A DNA stretch of 12,791 bases from Actinomycetes bacterium (GTDB lineage Bacteria; Actinomycetota; Acidimicrobiia; Acidimicrobiales; RAAP-2). The notes under the pieces are model-generated. The model searched no databases. It had not been told where the DNA came from and was given only the letters and a program-made list of their open reading frames with translations. Positions 1-6,984 of this stretch are shown piece after piece. Made by a program: the position numbers and the translations under genes. The stretch is taken from positions 1 through 12,791 of the forward strand of contig JAJZFO010000309.1 of NCBI GenBank assembly GCA_021805305.1, in the 5' to 3' direction. The first letter of the stretch is position 1. Every line of letters begins with the position of its first letter.

Positions 1-92
1 ACTATTCGCTGCCCGGAGAAGTACACTCCGCCTTGGAGCACCTCAACGCACGGGGCGCCGGTGGTGCGGAGCAGAAGAGGGTACCGCCGTGA
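1..92 (+). CDS. C-terminal end of an unidentified upstream protein (partial)
   Basis: The frame beginning at base 3 is open from the window edge to a TGA at 90-92. It encodes about 29 residues ending in AEQKRVPP. Most third codon positions are G or C, as in neighbouring genes. The stop overlaps the GTG start of the next gene in a GTGA arrangement (89-92), a layout typical of translationally coupled operon members. The residues carry no motif I recognise, so no function is proposed. The first-frame reading is also open here, but it runs on across the SPFH gene as a shadow and was not chosen. Confidence 0.5.
   Translation, partial: YSLPGEVHSALEHLNARGAGGAEQKRVPP
73..81 (+). promoter_or_regulatory. 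Ribosome binding site for the SPFH gene
   Basis: The purine run AGAAGAGGG ends 7 nt before the GTG at 89. It lies inside the end of the upstream reading frame. It supports the GTG at 89 as the start of the SPFH protein. Confidence 0.6.
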
Positions 93-1024
93 ACATCGTC
101 ATCTTGAGCATCGCCATCATCGTGGTTCTAGGGGTGATCGTCCTGCTGGTCAAAGCGGTGCGGGTGGTCCAGCAGGGCTTCGTCGGCGTCGTGACCAGGT
201 TCGGGGAGTTCAAGGCCATCCGCAACCCCGGGCTGACCTTCATCGTGCCCTTCATCGAGGTGATGAGGATCGTCGACGTGCGCGAGACACCGCGCACCGG
301 GGACCGCCAGCAGGTGATCACCCGCGACAACGTCGCCGTCATCGTCAACGCCACGATCTTCTCCCAGGTCGTCGACGTGCGCCTCGCCCTCTTCACCAAC
401 TCCGACTACCTCACCAGCACCGACAACCTGGCGCGCACCTCGGTGCGCGCGGTGTTCGGATCGATCACCCTCGACGAGGCCTTCTCCCAGCGCGAGCGTA
501 TCGGCACGCTCCTGCAGAACCAGATGGAGGAGGCGACCGACAAGTGGGGGGTGCGGATCAACCGCGTGGAGGTCCTCGAGATCACGCCCCCCGAGCAGAT
601 CCTGCAGGCCATGGCCCTACAGAAGCAGGCGGACCAGGAGAAGCGCGCGCGCATCCTCGAGTCCGAGGGGACCCAGATGTCGGCGGTGAACGTCGCCGAC
701 GGCGAGCGCCAGGCCGCGATCAAGGAAGCCGAGGGCGCCCAGCAATCGGCCATCCTGCGCGCCGAAGGTCTGCGCCAGGCCACCATCTTGGAGGCCGAGG
801 GCCGCGCCCAGGCCGTCTCGCTGGTCTACGCCGCGATCAAGGAGCAAGATCCCGACCCGACGCTCGTGGCCATCCTCCAGCTCGACACCCTGGCAAAGTT
901 CGCGGCGTCGCAGAACACCAAACTGGTCATCCCCGCCGAGAGCGCCGCGTTGCTCGGCGCGGCCCAAGCGCTGCGCAGCGTCATGTCCGACGTGCCCACC
1001 ACGTCCCCGATCGCGGGTGCCTGA
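89..1024 (+). CDS. SPFH/Band 7 (stomatin/paraslipin-like) membrane protein
   Basis: This 311-residue protein has one N-terminal membrane segment (about residues 3-22), then an SPFH/PHB domain (about 24-180) and an Ala/Glu-rich coiled coil. The SPFH domain opens with a VRVVQQGFVGVVTRFGEF stretch typical of stomatin-like proteins, and NPGLTFIVPF follows. Residues 189-243 form five 11-residue repeats with an (E/D)G pair at 193, 204, 215, 226 and 237, as expected for the helical arm of SPFH oligomers. Such proteins form large ring or cage assemblies in the membrane and help organise membrane domains or proteases; the exact role here is unknown. The start is a GTG with an SD-like AGAAGAGG. The preceding gene overlaps it by 4 nt, so it is probably in an operon. 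Its usual partner, an NfeD-like protein, is encoded next door on the opposite strand. Length and ends look intact. Confidence 0.9.
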   Translation: MNIVILSIAIIVVLGVIVLLVKAVRVVQQGFVGVVTRFGEFKAIRNPGLTFIVPFIEVMRIVDVRETPRTGDRQQVITRDNVAVIVNATIFSQVVDVRLALFTNSDYLTSTDNLARTSVRAVFGSITLDEAFSQRERIGTLLQNQMEEATDKWGVRINRVEVLEITPPEQILQAMALQKQADQEKRARILESEGTQMSAVNVADGERQAAIKEAEGAQQSAILRAEGLRQATILEAEGRAQAVSLVYAAIKEQDPDPTLVAILQLDTLAKFAASQNTKLVIPAESAALLGAAQALRSVMSDVPTTSPIAGA

Positions 1025-1058
1025 GACCTCGCCGCTCGTGCCCGTCGAGAGGTCAGGC
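1019..1058. terminator. Candidate bidirectional terminator hairpin between SPFH and NfeD genes
   Basis: GCCTGA (1019-1024) pairs with TCAGGC (1053-1058). After a two-base bulge, CCTC (1027-1030) pairs with GAGG (1049-1052), leaving an 18-nt loop. The stem contains the stop codons of both convergent genes (1022-1024 and 1055-1053). There is no T-tract on either side, so termination activity is inferred from position and pairing only. Confidence 0.45.
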
Positions 1059-1502
1059 GTGGGGCTGCTCGCGCGGTTCCACCCACAGGGTGGTGCCCAG
1101 GGCCTTGGTGACGACCACCGGCGTCGCCACGGCGATCACCACGCCGAGCTCGTTCACCGCGCGCCACGACTCCCCGTGGATCGTGATGCGACCGGGATGG
1201 ACCTCGTCGCCGACCTCGTCCTGGACGACCCCGAACTGACCGGTGAGCGCGCTCGACATGGGTTGGGTGAGGTCGCCGGCGGGATGGCGCAACTTCTTGA
1301 GGGCGACGGGACGCAGCAGGGCCATGGTGATCGCGGTGACCAGCAGCCACACCAGCGCCTGGACGGGGAAGGACGCGCCCCCCAGCGCCACGATGAACGC
1401 CACGCCCGCGCCCACGCCCACGAAGAGCGCGGCGAGCGCGTTGGTGTGCAGTTCGGCCAGACCACTCACCACCATGATCACCACCCAGAAGAACACGGCC
1501 AT
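1053..1502 (-). CDS. NfeD-like membrane protein with C-terminal OB-fold
   Basis: This 149-residue protein has two or three hydrophobic segments in its first 65 residues (about 2-16, 22-41 and 47-64), a basic linker (RPVALKKLRH), and a small beta-rich domain at about 84-143. That domain carries the pattern GRITIHGESWRA, typical of the OB-fold of short NfeD proteins. NfeD proteins pair with SPFH/stomatin proteins, usually in one operon, in membrane-domain organisation or protein quality control. This is the short type without the ClpP-like protease domain. Here it converges on its presumed SPFH partner with only 28 nt between stops, so the two are not co-transcribed. A TATACT box lies 7 nt before the ATG, so the mRNA is probably leaderless. 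The family call rests on topology and the OB-domain pattern. Confidence 0.8.
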   Translation of the reverse strand: MAVFFWVVIMVVSGLAELHTNALAALFVGVGAGVAFIVALGGASFPVQALVWLLVTAITMALLRPVALKKLRHPAGDLTQPMSSALTGQFGVVQDEVGDEVHPGRITIHGESWRAVNELGVVIAVATPVVVTKALGTTLWVEPREQPHA

Positions 1503-1509
1503 ATCGCGA

Positions 1510-1515
1510 AGTATA
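1510..1515 (-). promoter_or_regulatory. -10 box of a probable leaderless promoter for the nfeD-like gene
   Basis: On the minus strand TATACT is followed by 7 nt and then the ATG at 1502-1500. This places the expected transcription start at or next to the start codon. No convincing Shine-Dalgarno lies between them. No good -35 match is seen about 17 nt upstream. Confidence 0.5.
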
Positions 1516-1600
1516 TGGCGGGGCCCGTCGTTCGACCCTGGCGGTAGCGGCGGACGCGCACGACTCTCGCCGGGGCCGGTGACCTTCGGCTCTGGACACC

Positions 1601-4489
1601 GTGGCCCGCGCAGCGACAGGGTGTGACGTGGGAGTCAACGGAAGCGTCCCCGGCGTCGTGAGGCGGCGCGTCGGCGCCGCGCGTCGGCGACCGGCGAATC
1701 AGTCGACCGGCGCCGCCCTGACGCGCGGCCCTAACGAGGTCACCGCTCTCGACGCCGAGACGGCGCTCGCGTCCCTGGGGAGCTCGCGCTCCGGTCTCGA
1801 CGAGGCGGACGTGACGACGCGTCGACTCACCAGCGGACGCAACGTCCTCCCGCACCCGCGGCGCCCTTCGATCGCCCTCGAACTGGCCGCGCAGTTCACC
1901 AACATGTTCGCGGTGATGTTGATGGTGTCGGCGGGCCTCACGCTACTCACCTACTTCGCCACGTCGCCGCACAACAACGCGAACCTCGAGTTGACCCTCG
2001 GGATCCTCGCCGTCGTGATCCTGAACGCCCTGATCGGCTTCGCGCAGGAGCACTCGGCGGAGCGAACCGCAGAGGCGCTCCAGGACATGGTGCCCCACAC
2101 GGCGCGGGTACTGCGCGCGGGTGAGTTGAGCGAGGTGGCGACCGAGGAGTTGGTGCCCGGGGACCTCGTCGTACTCGAGGCGGGCGACGTCGTCTCGGCC
2201 GACTGTCGCGTGGTCGAGGCGCAGGACCTCGCGATCGAGATGGCGGCCCTGACGGGCGAGAGTCAGCCGGTGGCGCGCACCGCGGAGGCGTCGGGTTCGC
2301 CCCTCACCCTGGTCGAGGCGCCCAACGTCGTGGTCATGGGCGCCACCGTCACCCACGGCACCGCGCGCGCGGTCGTCATCGCCACCGGACTGGCCACGGA
2401 GTTCGGTCGCATCTACCAACTCACCGAGAGCCAACCCAGTGAGCAGAGCCCCCTGCAGGGCCAGGTGACCAACATGGCGCGCCGGGTCGCGGTGGTGGCC
2501 CTGAGCGTCGGTATCGCGATCTTCGTGGCCCGCGTCGTCACCGGCAGTCCCGCGGCGGTGTCGTTCATCTTCGCCCTGGGCGTCATGGTCGCCCTGGTGC
2601 CCGAGGGTCTACCGGCGACGCTCTCGGTGTCACTGGCCATCGGCGTCAGGCGCATGGCCCGACGCCACGCCCTCATCCGCCGCCTCGCCGCGGTCGAGGC
2701 GCTGGGTTCGACGACGGTCATCTGCACCGACAAGACGGGTACCCTCACCAAGGCCGAGATGACGCTCGAGACGATCTACGCCTCCCGAGGGTTCCACCCG
2801 GTGAGCGGGGTGGGCTACGCCCCCGACGGCGAGGTGAGCGACGTGGCGGTCGTCGAGGAGCTGCTGCGCGTGGCGACCTTGTGCAGCGACGCCCGTCTCC
2901 ACCCCCCCACGGCGACCTCGTCCTGGCGCGTGGTGGGCGACACGACCGAGGGCGCGATCGTCGTGGCGGCGCTCAAGGCCGGGATCGACCGCGCGCTCGA
3001 AGAGACGCGCGCGCCACGAGTCGGCGCCTTCCCCTTCGACCCGGACCGCAAGATCATGACCACGCTGCACCGCGACGAGCGCGGCGTGCACGCCTACGTC
3101 AAGGGCTCACCCGAGGCCGTGGGCGCCCGGTGCACTCGCGTGCGCATCGGCGGCGTCGACGTCGCCTTCGACGAGGCCGCGCGACGCGACGTCGGCGCCG
3201 CCGACGACGCCATGGCCGAGCGCGGTCTGCGAGTGCTCGCGGTCGCGCTCAAGGAGGTCGTGGCCGAGCCCGCCACCCAGGCCGAGGTGGAGGGTGACCT
3301 CACGCTGCTCGGCCTGGTGGGGATCTTCGACCCCCCACGCCCCGAGGTCCCCGACGCCGTGCGGTCCTGTAGGGCGGCCGGCATCTCGATCTACATGGTG
3401 ACGGGTGACTACGGCCTGACGGCGGCGGCCATCGCGCGTCGCGTGGGCCTGATCGACGACGGTGCGCTGCGCATCGTGACCGGTGCCCAACTCGACGCCA
3501 TGGGCGACGACGAGCTGAGGGCGACCTTCGCCTCCGACGAGCAGGTGATCTTCGCGCGGGTGCGGCCCGAGCACAAGATGCGCATCGTCGACACCCTCGA
3601 GGGACTCGGCGAGGTCGTGGCGGTCACCGGCGACGGCGCCAACGACGCCCCCGCCCTCAAGCGCGCGAGCGTGGGCATCGCCATGGGCGAAGGGGGCACC
3701 GACGTGGCGCGCTCCGCGGCGGTCATGGTCCTGCTCGACGACTCCTTCGCCGCCATCGTGGCCGCGGTGCAACTCGGTCGCGCCGTCTACCAGAACATCC
3801 GACGGTTCCTCATCTACGTGTTCACGAGCAACCTCGGGGAACTGGCCCCGATCCTCGTGGCCACGGTGATCGGCTTCCCCCTCGTGCCGCTCACCGCCCT
3901 GCAGGTTCTCGCCATCGACCTCGGGACCGACGTCATGCCCGCCCTCGCCCTGGGTGCCGAGCGCCCCGAGAGCGACACCATGTCGCGGCCCCCGCGGCCG
4001 CCGGGCGAACACCTCTTCTCCTGGGACGTCGTGCGGCGCATCCTGTTCCTCGGCGGCCTGCAGTCCGTCGGGGTCGTCGTCACGTTCTTCTGGCGGATCC
4101 ACAGCGCACACCTGGGTTTCTCCGCGTGGGGCGACGACAACCCGATCTATCGCGAGGCGCTGACCACGACGCAGGCGAGCATCGTCGTGAGCCAGTTCTT
4201 CATCAGCTTCGCCGTGCGCTCGGACCGTGAGAGCCTGTGGCGCACCGGCCTGCTCACCAATCCCGCGTTGATCGCAGCGGGGTTGGTGAGCCTGTCCTTC
4301 ATCGTCGCCGTCAGCTACCTCGGCGTCCTCCAACAGGTCTTTCACACCGCGCCGCTGAGCGTGTCGGACTGGCTGTTCATCGTCGGCTTCGGCGTCACCG
4401 TCCTGGGCGCCGACGAGGCAAGGAAGGCGTGGCATCGCCGACGGTCCCGGCGCGTGGTGAGCTTGCCGGACACCGCGGTCGCGCCATAA
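1601..4489 (+). CDS. P2-type (Na+/K+-ATPase-like) cation-transporting P-type ATPase
   Basis: This membrane pump of up to 962 residues couples ATP hydrolysis to cation transport. Numbering from the GTG at 1601, the visible motifs are TGES (218-221, actuator), PEGLP in TM4 (334-338), CTDKTGTLT with phosphorylated Asp377, KGSPE (501-505, nucleotide domain), and TGDGAND (676-682, hinge). Ten membrane segments fit: four before the catalytic loop and six after it. TM5 reads TSNLGE (742-747), and TM6 reads IDLGTDVMPALALGAE with Asp773 and Asp777. This matches the Na+/K+-ATPase group better than SERCA-type pumps. The transported ion cannot be fixed from sequence. The start is uncertain: GTG 1601 has no clear SD, while GTG 1628 has ACAGGG upstream and fits where the strong G/C third-position bias begins. 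The first 45 or so residues are Arg-rich and lie upstream of the recognisable N-domain. No beta or gamma subunit gene is adjacent. Confidence 0.93.
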   Translation: MARAATGCDVGVNGSVPGVVRRRVGAARRRPANQSTGAALTRGPNEVTALDAETALASLGSSRSGLDEADVTTRRLTSGRNVLPHPRRPSIALELAAQFTNMFAVMLMVSAGLTLLTYFATSPHNNANLELTLGILAVVILNALIGFAQEHSAERTAEALQDMVPHTARVLRAGELSEVATEELVPGDLVVLEAGDVVSADCRVVEAQDLAIEMAALTGESQPVARTAEASGSPLTLVEAPNVVVMGATVTHGTARAVVIATGLATEFGRIYQLTESQPSEQSPLQGQVTNMARRVAVVALSVGIAIFVARVVTGSPAAVSFIFALGVMVALVPEGLPATLSVSLAIGVRRMARRHALIRRLAAVEALGSTTVICTDKTGTLTKAEMTLETIYASRGFHPVSGVGYAPDGEVSDVAVVEELLRVATLCSDARLHPPTATSSWRVVGDTTEGAIVVAALKAGIDRALEETRAPRVGAFPFDPDRKIMTTLHRDERGVHAYVKGSPEAVGARCTRVRIGGVDVAFDEAARRDVGAADDAMAERGLRVLAVALKEVVAEPATQAEVEGDLTLLGLVGIFDPPRPEVPDAVRSCRAAGISIYMVTGDYGLTAAAIARRVGLIDDGALRIVTGAQLDAMGDDELRATFASDEQVIFARVRPEHKMRIVDTLEGLGEVVAVTGDGANDAPALKRASVGIAMGEGGTDVARSAAVMVLLDDSFAAIVAAVQLGRAVYQNIRRFLIYVFTSNLGELAPILVATVIGFPLVPLTALQVLAIDLGTDVMPALALGAERPESDTMSRPPRPPGEHLFSWDVVRRILFLGGLQSVGVVVTFFWRIHSAHLGFSAWGDDNPIYREALTTTQASIVVSQFFISFAVRSDRESLWRTGLLTNPALIAAGLVSLSFIVAVSYLGVLQQVFHTAPLSVSDWLFIVGFGVTVLGADEARKAWHRRRSRRVVSLPDTAVAP

Positions 4490-4513
4490 GGGCGGCGAAG
4501 GGGACGCGGACAA

Positions 4514-4561
4514 CTCGAGGGGGTGCCGCACCACTTCGCGTGGATCCCCGCTCCCCCCGAG
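4514..4561 (+). terminator. Candidate hairpin terminator after the ATPase gene, or operator of dxs
   Basis: CTCG (4514-4517) pairs with CGAG (4558-4561). After one bulged A, GGGGG (4519-4523) pairs with CCCCC (4553-4557). A nested hairpin CCAC/GTGG (4531-4534 and 4540-4543) sits in the loop. It starts 25 nt after the ATPase stop and has no T-tract. It ends 11 nt before the dxs -10 box and so overlaps its -35 region, leaving a regulatory role possible. Confidence 0.4.
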
Positions 4562-4572
4562 ATGCCCAGAAC

Positions 4573-4578
4573 TAGGCT
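4573..4578 (+). promoter_or_regulatory. -10 box of a probable leaderless dxs promoter
   Basis: TAGGCT is followed by exactly 6 nt and then the GTG start at 4585, the spacing expected if transcription begins on the start codon. The intervening GGAGAG could alternatively be a Shine-Dalgarno for a TTG start at 4591, two codons downstream. No TTGACA-like -35 is seen. Confidence 0.5.
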
Positions 4579-4584
4579 GGAGAG

Positions 4585-6507
4585 GTGCTGTTGCCCTCGA
4601 TCGAATCACCCGAAGACCTGCGCCACCTCAGTCTCGCCCAGTTGGACCAACTCAGCCAGGAGATCCGCGAGTTCATCATCGCCGCCGTCAAGAGCACCGG
4701 CGGGCACCTGGGCAGCAACCTCGGCGTGGTGGAACTCACCCTGGCCCTGCACCGGGTGTTCGATTCGCCCGCCGACGTCATCCTCTTCGACACCGGCCAC
4801 CAGGCCTACGTCCACAAGCTCCTCACCGGACGGCGCTACGGCTTCAAGAACCTGCGCCAGCGTGGGGGCCTCTCGGGGTACCCGAACCGCACCGAGAGCC
4901 AACACGACTGGATCGAGTCCTCGCACGCGTCGACCGCCTTGTCCTACGCCCACGGCCTGTCGGTCGCCCTCGAGGCCAAGCACGAGCTGATCGGCCACGG
5001 CGGCAAGCGCCACGTGGTCGCCGTGGTGGGCGACGGCTCGCTCACCGGCGGCATGGCCTACGAGGCGCTGAACAACCTGGGCGTGAGCGGACAGCGGGTG
5101 GTCATCGTCCTCAACGACAACGGACGCAGTTACGCCCCCACCATCTCGCGGCTCTCCACGTCGCTCACGTCGCTGCGCCTCAATCGCACCTACCTCACGC
5201 TGCGCCAGCGGATCCGCCGACTGGTCCCGCGCCTGCCACGACTGGGCAAGGCCGCCTACATGGGCATCGACGGCTTCACGTCGGTGGTGCGTGAGATGGT
5301 CACGCCCCACACCTTCTTCGAGAACCTCGGCGTGCGCTACATCGGCCCCATCGACGGACACAACATCGAGGCGATCGAGACCACGCTGCGCAGCGCGGCC
5401 GAGTGGGACGGTCCCATCGTGGTGCACGTGCTCACCGAGAAGGGCCGTGGCTACGAGCCCGCCACCTCCGACGTGCTCAAGATGCACGACTACAAGCTCC
5501 CGCCGCGCATCGACGAGGACGAAGTGGCGCCCCTCTCCTACACCCAGGTCTTCTCCGAGGCGCTCATGGGCGAGGCCCGTCGCGACGAGCGCATCGTGGC
5601 GATCACCGCGGCCATGGCGGGACCCACCGGCCTCCTGCCCTTCCAGGAGGCCTTTCCCCGGCGCTTCTTCGACGTCGGCATCGCCGAGCAGCACGCCGTC
5701 ACCGCCGCGGCCGGCATGGCGATGGGCGGCCTCAAGCCGGTGGTCGCCTTCTACTCGACCTTCTTCGCGCGCGCCTTCGACCAGGCCAATCTCGACGTCG
5801 GCCTGCTCGACCTCCCGGTCGTCTTCGTGTTCGACCGCGCCGGGATCACGGGCGACGACGGTCCCTCGCACCACGGGATCCTCGACATCGCGCTCAGCCT
5901 GGCGATCCCCAACATGACCGTGTTCGCCCCCTCGAACGCGTCGGAGATCCCGATCATGCTGAGGACCGCTCTCTCCCTGGAAGGACCCAGCGCGCTGCGC
6001 TTCCCCAAGACCCCGCCGCGCGCCCTCGACGGTGCTCACGGGGAGGGGTTACGAGCCCGGTGCCTGCAACGCGGTGACGGATCCCTGTGCGTGCTGGCCC
6101 TGGGCAAGATGGCGGCCAGTGCCTACGAGGCCCTGCGTCTGGTGTCCGACGGGCGCCGCATCACCCTCTACGACGTGCGCGTGCTTCCGCCGGACCCCGA
6201 GATGATCGACGACGCCGTGCGCCACGAGCGGGTCATCACCATCGAGGACGGCACCCGCCACGGCGGCGCCGGGACCCTCATGGTGTCGGCGGTGCGAGGA
6301 CGCGCCCAGGAGATGGGACGCGACTTCCCCACGACCCGCATCCTCGGCGTCCCGCGCGCGTTCCTCGAGCAGCACCATCCCGAGGCCCTGCTGGCCGAGA
6401 TCGGACTGGACCCGCAGGGGATCGCCGCGGCCGTCGAGCGCCTCCTGCGCGACGAACCCGAGTTCCCCCGGGTCATCCCCGAGTCCCCGCGCCCTCGCTA
6501 CATCTGA
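4585..6507 (+). CDS. dxs: 1-deoxy-D-xylulose-5-phosphate synthase
   Basis: Dxs is a thiamine-diphosphate enzyme that condenses pyruvate with glyceraldehyde 3-phosphate to give DXP. This is the entry step of the MEP isoprenoid pathway and also supplies thiamine and pyridoxal precursors; it acts in the cytosol. The 640 residues match the usual length. Visible signatures are GGHLGSNLGVVELT with His41, the cofactor-binding motif from GDG (149-151) to NDN (177-179), the DVGIAEQHAVT block with the catalytic Glu368, and DRAGITGDDGPSHHG (418-432). The C-terminal transketolase-like domain follows and is complete. The start GTG (4585) aligns with the MLL start seen in actinobacterial relatives; TTG at 4591 is the alternative. 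The gene follows the ATPase gene with 95 nt between them and probably has its own promoter. Confidence 0.97.
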   Translation: MLLPSIESPEDLRHLSLAQLDQLSQEIREFIIAAVKSTGGHLGSNLGVVELTLALHRVFDSPADVILFDTGHQAYVHKLLTGRRYGFKNLRQRGGLSGYPNRTESQHDWIESSHASTALSYAHGLSVALEAKHELIGHGGKRHVVAVVGDGSLTGGMAYEALNNLGVSGQRVVIVLNDNGRSYAPTISRLSTSLTSLRLNRTYLTLRQRIRRLVPRLPRLGKAAYMGIDGFTSVVREMVTPHTFFENLGVRYIGPIDGHNIEAIETTLRSAAEWDGPIVVHVLTEKGRGYEPATSDVLKMHDYKLPPRIDEDEVAPLSYTQVFSEALMGEARRDERIVAITAAMAGPTGLLPFQEAFPRRFFDVGIAEQHAVTAAAGMAMGGLKPVVAFYSTFFARAFDQANLDVGLLDLPVVFVFDRAGITGDDGPSHHGILDIALSLAIPNMTVFAPSNASEIPIMLRTALSLEGPSALRFPKTPPRALDGAHGEGLRARCLQRGDGSLCVLALGKMAASAYEALRLVSDGRRITLYDVRVLPPDPEMIDDAVRHERVITIEDGTRHGGAGTLMVSAVRGRAQEMGRDFPTTRILGVPRAFLEQHHPEALLAEIGLDPQGIAAAVERLLRDEPEFPRVIPESPRPRYI

Positions 6508-6564
6508 GCGAGCGCAAGCTGCACCGTCGCCACCGCGGCGCGCACGGGCGTGGTCCCCGGCTCC

Positions 6565-6570
6565 TACGAT
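6565..6570 (+). promoter_or_regulatory. -10 box of a probable leaderless msrB promoter
   Basis: TACGAT is followed by exactly 6 nt and the ATG at 6577. There is no Shine-Dalgarno in the intervening bases. This spacing favours ATG 6577 over the in-frame GTG at 6550, which lies upstream of the -10 box. No -35 consensus is evident. Confidence 0.55.
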
Positions 6571-6576
6571 TGGGCC

Positions 6577-6984
6577 ATGGACTTCGACGTGAACAAGACC
6601 GACGAGCAGTGGCGCGCCCAACTCGCCCCGGAGCGCTACGAGGTGTTGCGCCGCGCCGCCACCGAAGCGCCCTTCTCGGGCTCACTGCTGCACGTGGACG
6701 ACGACGGCGTCTTCACCTGCGCGGGCTGCGGGCAACGACTCTTCACCAGCGACCAGAAGTTCGACTCGGGTTGTGGTTGGCCGAGTTTCGACGCCTGCGA
6801 GCCGGGCAGCATCCTCGAGCGCGAGGACAACTCCTTGTGGCAGCGTCGCATCGAGATCCTGTGCTCACGCTGCGGCGGCCATCTGGGCCACGTCTTTCCC
6901 GACGGCCCGACCCCGACGGGTCTGCGCTACTGCGTGAACTCCCTCGCCATCGACTTCAGCGAGGCCCGGCCACCGCTGGATTAG
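6577..6984 (+). CDS. msrB: Peptide-methionine (R)-S-oxide reductase MsrB
   Basis: MsrB reduces the R-epimer of methionine sulfoxide in proteins, repairing oxidative damage with electrons usually from thioredoxin. From the ATG at 6577 the protein is 135 residues, a standard single-domain length. Four zinc-binding cysteines are visible: Cys48 and Cys51 (CAGCG) and Cys96 and Cys99 (CSRCGGHLGHVF). The nucleophile is Cys119 in the RYCVNS motif. Cys66 in SGCGWPSF fits the recycling cysteine of the two-cysteine catalytic type, 53 residues before the nucleophile. An in-frame GTG at 6550 would add nine residues with no family similarity. The gene is 69 nt after dxs, in the same direction. Its TAG stop interlocks with the stop of the convergent ftsX. 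Confidence 0.96.
   Translation: MDFDVNKTDEQWRAQLAPERYEVLRRAATEAPFSGSLLHVDDDGVFTCAGCGQRLFTSDQKFDSGCGWPSFDACEPGSILEREDNSLWQRRIEILCSRCGGHLGHVFPDGPTPTGLRYCVNSLAIDFSEARPPLD

Noticed and set aside
3107..4609. Long minus-strand open frame (500 codons) across the ATPase gene
   Set aside because: It is the mirror of a gene with clear catalytic motifs. The His/Asp/Gly-rich composition is typical of antisense shadows in G+C-rich DNA.
4606..6039. Long minus-strand open frame across dxs
   Set aside because: It is antisense to a complete dxs, with low-complexity Gly/Glu/Val/His composition and no motif.
6508..6564. Possible terminator between dxs and msrB
   Set aside because: Only four-pair stems such as CGCC/GGCG are found, with no T-tract. 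These are expected by chance at this base composition.
6550..6576. Upstream GTG start of msrB
   Set aside because: It would lie before the -10 box and add nine residues not shared by MsrB proteins. ATG 6577 is preferred.
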